A stretch of DNA of 64,000 nt from Sulfurimonas crateris (GTDB lineage: Bacteria > Campylobacterota > Campylobacteria > Campylobacterales > Sulfurimonadaceae): contig NZ_SZPX01000007.1 of NCBI RefSeq assembly GCF_005217605.1, positions 124,001 to 188,000 on the forward strand. The letters run 5' to 3'. Positions within the stretch are counted from its first letter, which is position 1; each line of letters opens with the position of its first letter. The notes under the pieces are model-generated. The model was given only the letters and a program-made list of their open reading frames with translations. It made no database searches and had not been told where the DNA came from. Shown here in pieces: positions 44,430 to 52,959 of the stretch. The translations under genes were made by a program, and so were the position numbers.

Positions 44430-45533
44430 ATGTCAAAAAAAAGGATTACTATTTTAAAATCTAGCAGATTTACGATAGTCAGTATAATTGTTGTAGCGAC
44501 ACTGCTTCTAAGCGGCTGGTTCTATATTGACTTTATAGAAGAGTCAAAGCGCATACAAAATATCTCCAAGAATGATTTTAACTTTTTTATATATAAGTGG
44601 TTCACTATCGCGATCATTGTCTCAATGATTGTAGCGGTAACTCTAAGCAGCTATATCTATAGCAAAAACAACAAACAGAGGATGTACTACAAGAACATCA
44701 TTGACTCATCTTCAAATATTGTGGTCGTAGTAGACAAAAATAGCATAATAGATGTAAACAAAACATTTTTCAAGTATTTCAACAAATATAAGACGCTCGA
44801 AGAGTTTAAAAAAGAGCATGAGTCCATATCTGATTTTTTTGTCGAAGATGAGGGATATATACACAAAGAGTATAACGGAGAAAACTGGCTTGAGTGTCTT
44901 ATTAAAAACTCAAATAACAATCAGGTAAGGATCGTTTACGACTCAAAAGAGTACTACTTTAGTGTTGGGGTCTCTCTTATTTCTCCAAAAGATGGGCACT
45001 ACAGTGCTATATTTTCAGATATTACAAAAGAGAAGATTTACCAAAAAGAGCTTGAACACACAAATATAACCGATCCTCTTACAAAGATAAAGAACAGATA
45101 CTACTACAATGTACAGATAAAAAAAGAGAGCGCAAACGCAAACCGCTACTTCTACCCTCTCTCACTTGTCATCTTCGACATCGACTATTTTAAAAAGATA
45201 AATGACGGTTGTGGGCATGATGTCGGAGACAATGTTTTAATAGAGTATACAAAACTTATCTCTTCTCACCTGAGAGAGGGAGATATATTCTGCAGGATCG
45301 GTGGAGAGGAGTTTGCTCTTATACTTCCGTACGTGAGCAAAGCAGACGCTTATAAAATAGCCGACAAAATTAGAGCAAAAGTTGAGGAACACAAGAAAAT
45401 ATTTGCTATCACTATGAGCTTTGGAGTGACGGAGTATATAAAGGGCGAAGATCTTGAGTTGACGTTTAAGCGGGCAGATAAAGCGCTTTATGAGGCGAAA
45501 AACGGCGGCAGAAATAGAGTTGTGGTTAGATAA
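44430..45533 (+). CDS. Membrane PAS-GGDEF diguanylate cyclase
   Basis: A 367-residue protein with TM helices near 15-35 and 50-72, a PAS domain (about 85-205) and a GGDEF domain (about 215-367). The catalytic motif is GGEEF and an RxxD I-site (REGD) lies exactly five residues before it, so an active, product-inhibited c-di-GMP synthase is expected. It sits inside the alaS-PBP1A run, an odd place for a signalling enzyme. The ribosome site is weak. Confidence 0.9.
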   Translation: MSKKRITILKSSRFTIVSIIVVATLLLSGWFYIDFIEESKRIQNISKNDFNFFIYKWFTIAIIVSMIVAVTLSSYIYSKNNKQRMYYKNIIDSSSNIVVVVDKNSIIDVNKTFFKYFNKYKTLEEFKKEHESISDFFVEDEGYIHKEYNGENWLECLIKNSNNNQVRIVYDSKEYYFSVGVSLISPKDGHYSAIFSDITKEKIYQKELEHTNITDPLTKIKNRYYYNVQIKKESANANRYFYPLSLVIFDIDYFKKINDGCGHDVGDNVLIEYTKLISSHLREGDIFCRIGGEEFALILPYVSKADAYKIADKIRAKVEEHKKIFAITMSFGVTEYIKGEDLELTFKRADKALYEAKNGGRNRVVVR

Positions 45534-46624
45534 TGTACTATGATAGTGAGCTGCGCGCACTAAAAAAAGCCAAAAGATACAGACAAAGAGAGCTCTACGA
45601 CAACTCTCTTTTGGATTTTGCTTCAAACGACTACCTAGGTCTTGCACATAAAAAAGAGCTTCATGAGAGTAGCTGCATGGCACTATCAAACATGCCTCTG
45701 CATAGCTCAAAAGCCTCACTTCTGGTAAACGGTTATCATCAGATACACAAAGATTTTGAGACGGCGCTATGCGAGGCGAACGGCTTTGAGGATGGAGTAG
45801 TGCTAGGGAGCGGGTTTAACGCAAATATAGCTTTGATCGAGTCTTTAGTCAGACGCGGCGACATACTTTTTATGGATGAGAAGTATCACGCTTCAGGAGT
45901 GCTTGCATCAAATATAAAGAGCGTAGAGGTCAAGTTCTTTTCTCACAATGATATGTCTGAGCTAGAAAACCTTTTAAAATCATCCGACGCAAAACGCAAG
46001 ATAGTAGCGGTCGAGGGGATCTACTCGATGGATGGAGATCTGGTCGATAGAGAGGTCTTTGATATATGTGACAGATATGACGCTGTATTGATAGTGGATG
46101 AGGCTCACAGCAGCGGCGTTATAGGAGAGAGGCTTATGGGGATTTTTGACCATTACAAGATCGAGATAAAACAAAACTACATAAAGATGGGAACGCTCGG
46201 AAAAGCGTATGGGAGCTTTGGCGCTTTTATACTTGCATCTTCACATATAATCGAGTATCTTATCAATCGTGCCAAGCCTATTATCTACGCTACTTCACTC
46301 TCTTTGTACGATACACTTTTGGCGCATAACGCGCTTAGATATATTTTGCAAAATAGAGAGTCTCTAAAGAGCGAGATAAAAAAGCGCCAAAATATCGTCT
46401 ATGAAGAGCTTGGAATCAAGGTCGAGGGACTCATTGTTCCTATAGCTATAAATGATAACAAAAGGGTTATAGAGATTCGTGATAGCCTTAAAAGCAGAGG
46501 GTTCGCCCTCGGTGCTATCAGACAGCCCACGGTTGAGAGAGCAATTGTAAGATTGATAGCAAGGCTCGGCGAGAGTTGCGATTCGTTAAGAGAGTTGTGC
46601 ATAAATTTAGCTAAAATAAAATAA
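45533..46624 (+). CDS. Class II PLP acyltransferase, BioF-like
   Basis: A 363-residue alpha-oxoamine synthase family enzyme: LLDFASNDYLGLA, SLLVNGYHQIHKDFE, GSGFNANIALIESL, VEGIYSMDGDL, VDEAHSSGVIG and the PLP lysine in MGTLGKAYGSFGAF. 8-amino-7-oxononanoate synthase (biotin) is the likeliest role; 2-amino-3-ketobutyrate ligase is an alternative. No other biotin gene is in the window. Starts on the previous stop (TAATG). Confidence 0.85.
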   Translation: MYYDSELRALKKAKRYRQRELYDNSLLDFASNDYLGLAHKKELHESSCMALSNMPLHSSKASLLVNGYHQIHKDFETALCEANGFEDGVVLGSGFNANIALIESLVRRGDILFMDEKYHASGVLASNIKSVEVKFFSHNDMSELENLLKSSDAKRKIVAVEGIYSMDGDLVDREVFDICDRYDAVLIVDEAHSSGVIGERLMGIFDHYKIEIKQNYIKMGTLGKAYGSFGAFILASSHIIEYLINRAKPIIYATSLSLYDTLLAHNALRYILQNRESLKSEIKKRQNIVYEELGIKVEGLIVPIAINDNKRVIEIRDSLKSRGFALGAIRQPTVERAIVRLIARLGESCDSLRELCINLAKIK

Positions 46625-47313
46625 TGAATATATCAAGACTCCGTATAAGAACTCAGCAAAAAGAGCTGGTTGACATCTCCTTTAATATTTCATCCTCTTT
46701 AGCACTGGTAGGGCAGAGTGGAAGCGGCAAAAGCTTGACAATCAAAGCCCTTTTAAATATGCTTCCAGAGAGCATGAAGATGGAGATCGAGCATGATAGC
46801 GATTTTGAGCTTGCAGCTGGGGAGACTCTGGCTTTTGTGCCGCAAAATCCCTTTACCGCACTATCTCCTCTTACAAAGATAAAGAGACAGTTTTTTGTCT
46901 CGCAAGAGAGGATTAAAAAGCTCTTTTCAGAGGTAGGGCTTGATGAGGGGCTGCTTGAGAGATTTCCTCCGGAACTATCAGGCGGGCAGCTTCAGCGTGT
47001 TGTTATTGCTATGGCTCTTAGTCATGAGCCGCGGCTTATTTTGTTAGATGAGCCTACAACAGCTCTTGATCCGCAAAGCAGGGTCTTGATACTGGATCTT
47101 TTAAAGTCGCTTCAGAGTGAGTTTGGCTTTAAGATACTTTTTGTCACACACGATATGAATTCTGCTAAAATTTTATGCGAAGATATATGTGTTATAAAAA
47201 ATGGAAAAGTTATAGAGAGCGGGAAGATGAAAGATATCTTGCATAACCCGCAGAGTGAATATACAAAGGTTTTAATTGATGCAAATTTTGCTTCTAGGAG
47301 TTTTAGAGTATGA
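46624..47313 (+). CDS. Orphan ABC transporter ATP-binding protein (peptide/nickel type)
   Basis: A 229-residue ATPase with Walker A GQSGSGKS near 36, Q-loop FVPQNPFTALSP, signature LSGGQLQR, Walker B ILLDEPTTALD and the switch His in FVTHDMNSA. The PQNPF..LSP pattern is that of DppD/NikD-like ATPases, but it is shorter and lacks their C-terminal extension. No permease or binding protein is adjacent. Overlaps the PBP gene by 4 bp. Confidence 0.87.
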   Translation: MNISRLRIRTQQKELVDISFNISSSLALVGQSGSGKSLTIKALLNMLPESMKMEIEHDSDFELAAGETLAFVPQNPFTALSPLTKIKRQFFVSQERIKKLFSEVGLDEGLLERFPPELSGGQLQRVVIAMALSHEPRLILLDEPTTALDPQSRVLILDLLKSLQSEFGFKILFVTHDMNSAKILCEDICVIKNGKVIESGKMKDILHNPQSEYTKVLIDANFASRSFRV

Positions 47314-49310
47314 AAACTGTTAAAAATATATTTTTTACGCTTCTTCTGCTTGGATTTTTAACTCCGTTTCTGGTTCTGGGATACTTTTTGGTTGGAGAAG
47401 ATTATGATATATCTTCGCTAAAAGAGTACAAACCATCTTTAACAACGCGATTTTATGATAAAAACGGCGAAAAAATAGCCAATATTTTTCAAGGCGAACA
47501 TAGATATTACGCTGAGTTTAACGAGATTCCTCCGCGAGTAATAGAGGCACTTTTGGCCATAGAGGACACGACATTTTTTGAGCATCCCGGTATAAATATA
47601 GATGCGATCTTTAGAGCGATCATAAAAGATATAAAAGCAGGAAAACTGGTCGAGGGGGCAAGCACGATTACCCAGCAGCTTGTCAAAAACAGACTTTTAA
47701 CCAGAGAAAAAAAGATATCAAGAAAGGTAAAAGAGCTTATTTACGCTTTAAAAGTAGAGATGGCATTAAGCAAAGAGGAGATTTTAGAGAGGTATCTAAA
47801 CGAGATATACTTTGGTCACGGCTACTATGGAATAAAAACAGCGGCGGACGGCTATTTTCATAAAAAACTCAGCGACTTAACTCTAAAAGAGATGGCACTT
47901 TTAGTAGGTCTGCCAAAGGCTCCAAGCACCTACGCTCCGACAAAGAACTATGAGATCTCGATGGGCAGGGCGAACCGTGTAATTGCAAGAATGTATGCAC
48001 TTGGATGGATAGATGAAGATACATATAACGATGCACTGCTTGAGACACCTCAGGTTTTTGATGATACGCTGACACAAAACAGTGCACCTTTTATAGTCGA
48101 TGAAGTTCTAAGAAGAGCTGCGGAGTTTGGTATTGACGATATAAAAAGCGGCGGATACGAAATATATACGACAATAGATATAAGGCTTCAAGAGGCGGCG
48201 AGAGATTCGCTCAAAAAAGCTTACGATATGTCAGTTAAGAGAATAGATGGCTATATAGAAAACGACAAGAGAAGATTTGCCGCAAACCCTGATCTTGAAG
48301 TTCAACTCGATGTAAACACCTCTATCCTAAACGGTGCCCTTATCTCGCTTGACTCAAAAACAGGAGACATCTTAGCTCTTGTTGGAAGTGTCGATTATCA
48401 GACAAGCTCATACAACAGAGCAACGCAAGGACGTCGTCAGCCCGGTTCCGCGTTTAAGCCTTTTATCTATCAGGTAGCTATTGATCTGGGTTACTCCGGA
48501 GCAACTGAGCTGATCGATATTGCCAGAACATACACTTATGAAAAAGATGGTGAAGAGCTTAAATGGCAACCTAAGAACTACGAGAAGAACTACAAGGGGC
48601 TTTTGACACTTAGAGAAGCTCTTGTGCACTCAAGAAATCTGGCTACCATAAACCTTGTAAACGATATAGGCCTCAGCGCGCTACTTCGGGAGTTTAAGAA
48701 GTTTGGTATAGCAAATCTGCCGCCTGATCTCTCTATTGCACTTGGGAGTATCACGCTCTCGCCTCTAGAGCTTGCAAAATACTATACATCTTTTGCAAAC
48801 GGGGGCATACAGGTGGAGCCGCACCTTATCCGCTACATAGACAAAGGCTCTACAACAGTTTACGAAAAGGCGGAGCGCACACGCTTCATCACCGAAGAGA
48901 CGCAGGCTTACATTATGACCACGATCCTTCAAGACGTCATTAAAAAAGGGACTGGAAGAAGAGCGAATGTCAGAGGGATAGAGCTTGCAGGAAAAACAGG
49001 GACGACAAACAACAATGTTGATGGATGGTTTGCAGGATATTCTCCTACTATAGAGACCGTCGTCTGGTTCGGAAACGATGACAATACTCCGATGCACAGA
49101 AGAGAGACGGGCGGAAAGATAGCAGGACCTGCTTTTGCGATGTTTTATGAAGAGGTGTTAAAACTTTATCCACAGATACAGAGAAAATTTGAGATGCCTG
49201 ATGGAGTTATGAAGGTAAACATAAACGGCAAAGAGGAGTTTTTCAGCGATACATCAAAGCCGCCTCGAGTAGAGGCGGAGGTAAACTCCGAGGAGATGCT
49301 TCTTTTTTAA
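47310..49310 (+). CDS. mrcA: Class A penicillin-binding protein 1A
   Basis: Bifunctional peptidoglycan glycosyltransferase/transpeptidase. The 666-residue protein has one N-terminal TM helix, the transglycosylase motifs EDTTFFEHPGI and GASTITQQLVKN, and the transpeptidase motifs QPGSAFKPFIYQ (SxxK), HSRN (SxN) and GKTGTTNN (KTG). It ends shortly after the transpeptidase domain. Last gene of the alaS operon. Confidence 0.94.
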   Translation: MKTVKNIFFTLLLLGFLTPFLVLGYFLVGEDYDISSLKEYKPSLTTRFYDKNGEKIANIFQGEHRYYAEFNEIPPRVIEALLAIEDTTFFEHPGINIDAIFRAIIKDIKAGKLVEGASTITQQLVKNRLLTREKKISRKVKELIYALKVEMALSKEEILERYLNEIYFGHGYYGIKTAADGYFHKKLSDLTLKEMALLVGLPKAPSTYAPTKNYEISMGRANRVIARMYALGWIDEDTYNDALLETPQVFDDTLTQNSAPFIVDEVLRRAAEFGIDDIKSGGYEIYTTIDIRLQEAARDSLKKAYDMSVKRIDGYIENDKRRFAANPDLEVQLDVNTSILNGALISLDSKTGDILALVGSVDYQTSSYNRATQGRRQPGSAFKPFIYQVAIDLGYSGATELIDIARTYTYEKDGEELKWQPKNYEKNYKGLLTLREALVHSRNLATINLVNDIGLSALLREFKKFGIANLPPDLSIALGSITLSPLELAKYYTSFANGGIQVEPHLIRYIDKGSTTVYEKAERTRFITEETQAYIMTTILQDVIKKGTGRRANVRGIELAGKTGTTNNNVDGWFAGYSPTIETVVWFGNDDNTPMHRRETGGKIAGPAFAMFYEEVLKLYPQIQRKFEMPDGVMKVNINGKEEFFSDTSKPPRVEAEVNSEEMLLF

Positions 49311-49312
49311 AT

Positions 49313-49735
49313 CTAATACTCATCTCGCACTATGTTGTGACAACGAAAACATGCATGCTCTATATAGGTGTAAGCTCTTTGGGACTCTTCTCGACGAACT
49401 AAACCAGATTGATTGTGTTTGTTTTCAATGGCATCCATAATTATTTGAACATTATGACTTATGATTTGTGCGCTCATAACGGCCTCATTTGCTTTATGTT
49501 TCTTGTTTTTTGGAAGCATGGCAGAGAAGTTTTCTTTATTTCCCAATAACTCCTGTGCATGTTGCGAAAAGCGTTTGATTGAAGCTTCGACACCATCTTG
49601 GTCACTTGCAATAAATGATTTTTGAACTTCAGCAAGTTCTGCTTCAAGTTGTATCATGTTTGATTTGAGATCATATGCATTAAGCTGGGTAAAAAGTAGA
49701 AACAGCAAACTACCTACTACTGTTTTTTTTAACAT
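49313..49735 (-). CDS. Periplasmic class II cytochrome c (cytochrome c'-like)
   Basis: From ATG at 49735 (AAGGAG ahead) a 140-residue protein with signal peptide MLKKTVVGSLLFLLFTQLNA, a helical body, and a single haem motif CFRCHN close to the C-terminus, the class II arrangement. Binding of small gases or electron transfer is possible. It converges with the PBP1A gene, 2 bp apart. A long upstream extension is rejected for lack of a signal peptide. Confidence 0.82.
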   Translation of the reverse strand: MLKKTVVGSLLFLLFTQLNAYDLKSNMIQLEAELAEVQKSFIASDQDGVEASIKRFSQHAQELLGNKENFSAMLPKNKKHKANEAVMSAQIISHNVQIIMDAIENKHNQSGLVRREESQRAYTYIEHACFRCHNIVRDEY

Positions 49736-49854
49736 AAAAGAACTCCTTAATTTTGTCTTAGTTGATTGTAACATAATGTTTTTAGAGTTAGCCTTAAAAA
49801 TTTTTAAAAAACAGAGAGTAGAACAAAAGCAAATTCCCAAGAGAGAACTCGTTT

Positions 49855-50655
49855 TTAGAAGTAGTACCCAAGACGAAGCGTAAGAGAGTTATCGCTGGCG
49901 CTATCACTTAAGCCGTATGAGTAGCCAAAGGTAGTAAACCAGTTTTTGTCAATAGAGTAAAAAGTGTACAAAGAGAGTGTCTCTATATCCGTAGTATCTT
50001 TGTAGATGCTATCGCTGGTTGTATAATAACCGCTGATGTAGAGATTATTGCGAGCGTAAAATCCCGCACCCATACTGTATGAGTGGGTGTCTTGGTATGA
50101 AACCACCCCCAAAATATCATCATCATTTACCATCGTGTAGCTGTATCCGCCAAAGAGGTTTATCTTACCCAGCATATAGCTAAAACTTGCACTTGCCATC
50201 ACATCCATGTTGTTGTTATCAAGCTCTGTATCGTAGGTAGGAAGAATAACCCCGCCGCCTACTCTTAGAGTTAGTTCGTTTGATAGAGATAGTCTATAGT
50301 ATGCACCAATAAATGAGTCATTTAAGCCGCTATCATCATCCGAGAGATAGTATGAGCTGCTTGCTTGAAGAGAGAAGTCGTTGTAGTAGTAATCAATTTG
50401 AATAGATTGCGAGAGTGTGTCTGAATTGCTAGTTATCGTGTAGTCGGCTTCAGAGAAGCCGATGCCGTAGATTATGCTTAGGTGCTCTTTGTTCCAAGCT
50501 TTTTTTACGCTGCACCCCTTTATATCTACTAGCTCATTAAAGGGAGTGTTGGGGCATTTGTCAATAGCATCGTCCACTCCGTCCATATCATAATCGCTGT
50601 ATGCCAAGAGGCTAAGCGAGGCCGCCATTATCAAAATAAGCGCTTTTTTAAACAT
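49855..50655 (-). CDS. Outer-membrane beta-barrel protein with thrombospondin type-3 repeat
   Basis: A 266-residue exported protein: signal peptide (MFKKALILIMAASLSLLA), a calcium-binding-like segment SDYDMDGVDDAIDKCPNTP (TSP3 repeat), one cysteine pair, and about ten amphipathic strands ending in LRLGYYF with the terminal Phe expected of outer-membrane barrels. No OmpA peptidoglycan domain follows. Function unknown. It lies behind the small periplasmic protein and the two-component pair. Confidence 0.78.
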   Translation of the reverse strand: MFKKALILIMAASLSLLAYSDYDMDGVDDAIDKCPNTPFNELVDIKGCSVKKAWNKEHLSIIYGIGFSEADYTITSNSDTLSQSIQIDYYYNDFSLQASSSYYLSDDDSGLNDSFIGAYYRLSLSNELTLRVGGGVILPTYDTELDNNNMDVMASASFSYMLGKINLFGGYSYTMVNDDDILGVVSYQDTHSYSMGAGFYARNNLYISGYYTTSDSIYKDTTDIETLSLYTFYSIDKNWFTTFGYSYGLSDSASDNSLTLRLGYYF

Positions 50656-50699
50656 CTATATCCTTTTGCAGCACTCGTCAGTGCCGCGTTTAATAATTT

Positions 50700-51104
50700 T
50701 TATTTTTTCATAAATCTGTTTGGCGTAGTGAGCGCATCTGGAGTGATACTTGGATTTTGCTGTAAAAATTGCGAACCTACCTGATTTTGATTCATTCTCT
50801 GGTTCTCCTGCCCCTGCATCGTCTCATCCATCTGATTGAGACGGACTCTCTCTCTTGCTCTCTCTCTTGCTTGAATCTGTTTGTTTTCAACTTCCATGCT
50901 TGAGCGGAACTGCTCGATCGCTTCTGCTCTCTCCTCTTGGCTTAGTGTTGAGAGCGTTGTTTTGAACTCGTTCATAAGCCTTACCCTATCTTGAGGGGTT
51001 GCACTCTTTAGCGCTTCGATCTGTGAGTCAACGTCAACTTCTGCCAAAAGAGATGTAATGGTTAATGATAGCAGCAAAGCCGCACTTAACATCTGTTTTT
51101 TCAT
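50700..51104 (-). CDS. Small periplasmic helical protein (Spy/CpxP-like in layout)
   Basis: A 134-residue protein with signal peptide (MKKQMLSAALLLSLTITSLLA) and a mature helix-rich, Gln/Arg-rich chain (LSQEERAEAIEQFRSS, RERARERVRL) with a Met/Asn/Gln-rich tail. The size and LTxxQR-like helices recall periplasmic chaperones of the Spy/CpxP group, but the motif itself is absent, so the likeness is only structural. It follows the histidine kinase by 67 bp. Confidence 0.6.
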   Translation of the reverse strand: MKKQMLSAALLLSLTITSLLAEVDVDSQIEALKSATPQDRVRLMNEFKTTLSTLSQEERAEAIEQFRSSMEVENKQIQARERARERVRLNQMDETMQGQENQRMNQNQVGSQFLQQNPSITPDALTTPNRFMKK

Positions 51105-51171
51105 TTCTCAATCCTTCTGTTTTGATGATGTAAGTATTACATTTTAGTGTTAGTCCTCTATAAGCAATAGC

Positions 51172-52227
51172 TTAGCGGAGTGTTAGTTTTGAGAGGTTTA
51201 GCGCAAAGTCGCTCCCCACTCCAAGCTCGCTTTTTACCTCTATTTTGATGCCAAGCTCATCGGAGAGTTTTTTAACTATATGAAGCCCTATGCCAAGACC
51301 TCTCTCCTGCTCTTTATAAAATCTCTCAAAAATGCGTTTTGCATCTTTTATCCCTCTGCCTGTATCGGTTATATGCAGAGTCTGTGTTTTATCGCTGTAG
51401 CTTACCATGACAAGACCATCAGCTTTGTTGTACTTTGCCGCATTTGATAAAATATTTCCGACTATGCGAAAGAGGGCATCTCTGCTTGTAAAAAGCTCTA
51501 TTTTTGGCATCTCTACCTTAAACTCCATATTTTGGTAGTTCTTCTCAAGCATATAGATATTTTCTTCAATAATCTCCCTTATATCAAACTTCTCTTTTTC
51601 CTGATGATGGTTTTGCAGGTAGGAGCGCAGATGCTCTTGGAGGCTAAGGATATTCTCTACGCTCTTCTCTATCCTCTCCAACTTTTCGCTCTCTTTAAAC
51701 TCTTTTTTGAGCATCGCACTGTTAAGTCTTAGAGATGAGAGCGGAGTGTTGAAATCGTGAAGTATATCTTTTATGAACTCCTGTGTAAGAAGCAGCGCGC
51801 TTCTAAGAGGGTAGAGCGCATAGATCGAAAAAAGAATGGAGAGGATAAGAACTACTCCAAGGATCGGTAAAAAGCTGTAAAGAGCCTCTCTTTGGAGCTC
51901 TTTTAGCGCAATGTCGTAATCTTGCAAGCTAAAGGCAAGCTCCATTATATATTTTTGCGAGTTGGGAATCGGGTAGTAGCTCTTCAGCCCGCTCTCATCC
52001 TTGTAGAGCGCATAGAGTTTTTGCTCCTTGGGCTCTATGAACTCTATCTCAAATTTATCGCATTTAAGGTCAAAACTGCAGAGTCTCATCTCTGAGAAGA
52101 GCTGCTCATCGAGTGTTTGGATCTCTTTTGTGTAGTTTATGTAAAAGAGCGTTGCTATCAATATGCCAAGAGAGCTAAAAAATAGCAAAAAGCTCTTTAA
52201 AAATGATTCTCTCTCCGCTCTACTCAA
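51172..52227 (-). CDS. Sensor histidine kinase
   Basis: A 351-residue membrane kinase: TM helices near 10-28 and 118-140 flank a small periplasmic domain with two cysteines; the phosphorylation site is in ILHDFNTPLSSLRL, unusual for having Asn where most have Arg-Thr-Pro; then NILSNAAKYN (N box), DTGRGIKD (G1) and GLGIGLHIV (G2). It overlaps its regulator by 8 bp. The ligand is unknown. Confidence 0.9.
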   Translation of the reverse strand: MSRAERESFLKSFLLFFSSLGILIATLFYINYTKEIQTLDEQLFSEMRLCSFDLKCDKFEIEFIEPKEQKLYALYKDESGLKSYYPIPNSQKYIMELAFSLQDYDIALKELQREALYSFLPILGVVLILSILFSIYALYPLRSALLLTQEFIKDILHDFNTPLSSLRLNSAMLKKEFKESEKLERIEKSVENILSLQEHLRSYLQNHHQEKEKFDIREIIEENIYMLEKNYQNMEFKVEMPKIELFTSRDALFRIVGNILSNAAKYNKADGLVMVSYSDKTQTLHITDTGRGIKDAKRIFERFYKEQERGLGIGLHIVKKLSDELGIKIEVKSELGVGSDFALNLSKLTLR

Positions 52228-52852
52228 CTATATATCCTACTGAACGAAGGTTTTTAATATTGAGCCCCGTCGTCTGTTTTAGTTTTGTGAGTGCTACTCT
52301 AAGTGCAGATGAGGAGGGTTTCTCCAGACACTCAAGCAGCATATCCTGCGTGATGACCTGAGAGATATTTCTTATAAAGAGGCTAAAGAGTCTCTCTTGA
52401 ACTTCTCCAAGCGCTATTGTGTGACCATTTTTTTTAAGAGTTTTTGTCTTTGGATCATACTCCAGATCTTTGTACTTGATAGTCGCATTTGTGTCTGCAA
52501 ATTTGGCGTTTACTCTGATTAGTAGCTCTTCTGGAAAGAAGGGTTTTTTGATGTAGTCCTGCGCCCCTACGGCAAAAGCCTTTGAGATGGAGCCAAGATC
52601 GACAAGGGCGCTGATAAATATGGTCGGGGTCTTATCATCCGCTTCACGGAGTGATCTTAGAAGTTCAACTCCGTTGATGTCGGGAACGTTTATATCAAAT
52701 ATATAGAGATCAAACCCGCCATCATACGATGCATCCGCCGCTTCATCACCGTCTCTTGCAAGCGTGAGTGAGTAACCTTCACCCTCTAGCAGTTCTACGA
52801 GTGTCTGAGCCAAGATGGAGTCATCTTCTAAAAGCAGGATTCTTTTTTTCAT
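52220..52852 (-). CDS. OmpR-family response regulator
   Basis: A 210-residue regulator: receiver domain with LLLEDD, acceptor Asp in YIFDINVPDING, and Lys in IKKPF, then a winged-helix DNA-binding domain (about 125-210, LKQTTGLNIKNLRSVGYIVE). Translationally coupled to the downstream kinase. Candidate targets are the small periplasmic and barrel genes that follow. Confidence 0.92.
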   Translation of the reverse strand: MKKRILLLEDDSILAQTLVELLEGEGYSLTLARDGDEAADASYDGGFDLYIFDINVPDINGVELLRSLREADDKTPTIFISALVDLGSISKAFAVGAQDYIKKPFFPEELLIRVNAKFADTNATIKYKDLEYDPKTKTLKKNGHTIALGEVQERLFSLFIRNISQVITQDMLLECLEKPSSSALRVALTKLKQTTGLNIKNLRSVGYIVE

Positions 52853-52857
52853 ACTAA

Positions 52858-52863
52858 ATTATA
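52858..52863 (-). promoter_or_regulatory. Response-regulator promoter -10, predicts a leaderless mRNA
   Basis: TATAAT on the minus strand ends 5 nt before the ATG at 52852. Transcription would then begin at or next to the start codon, and no ribosome binding site is visible. Confidence 0.45.
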
Positions 52864-52959
52864 TTACAAAAGTGTTAGCGATATATTTTTTTACAGATAT
52901 TTTAGATAAAAGTTGAGGTTAGTAGTGGCCAAAAGAGAGAACTCCTTTGGCGTAGATAT

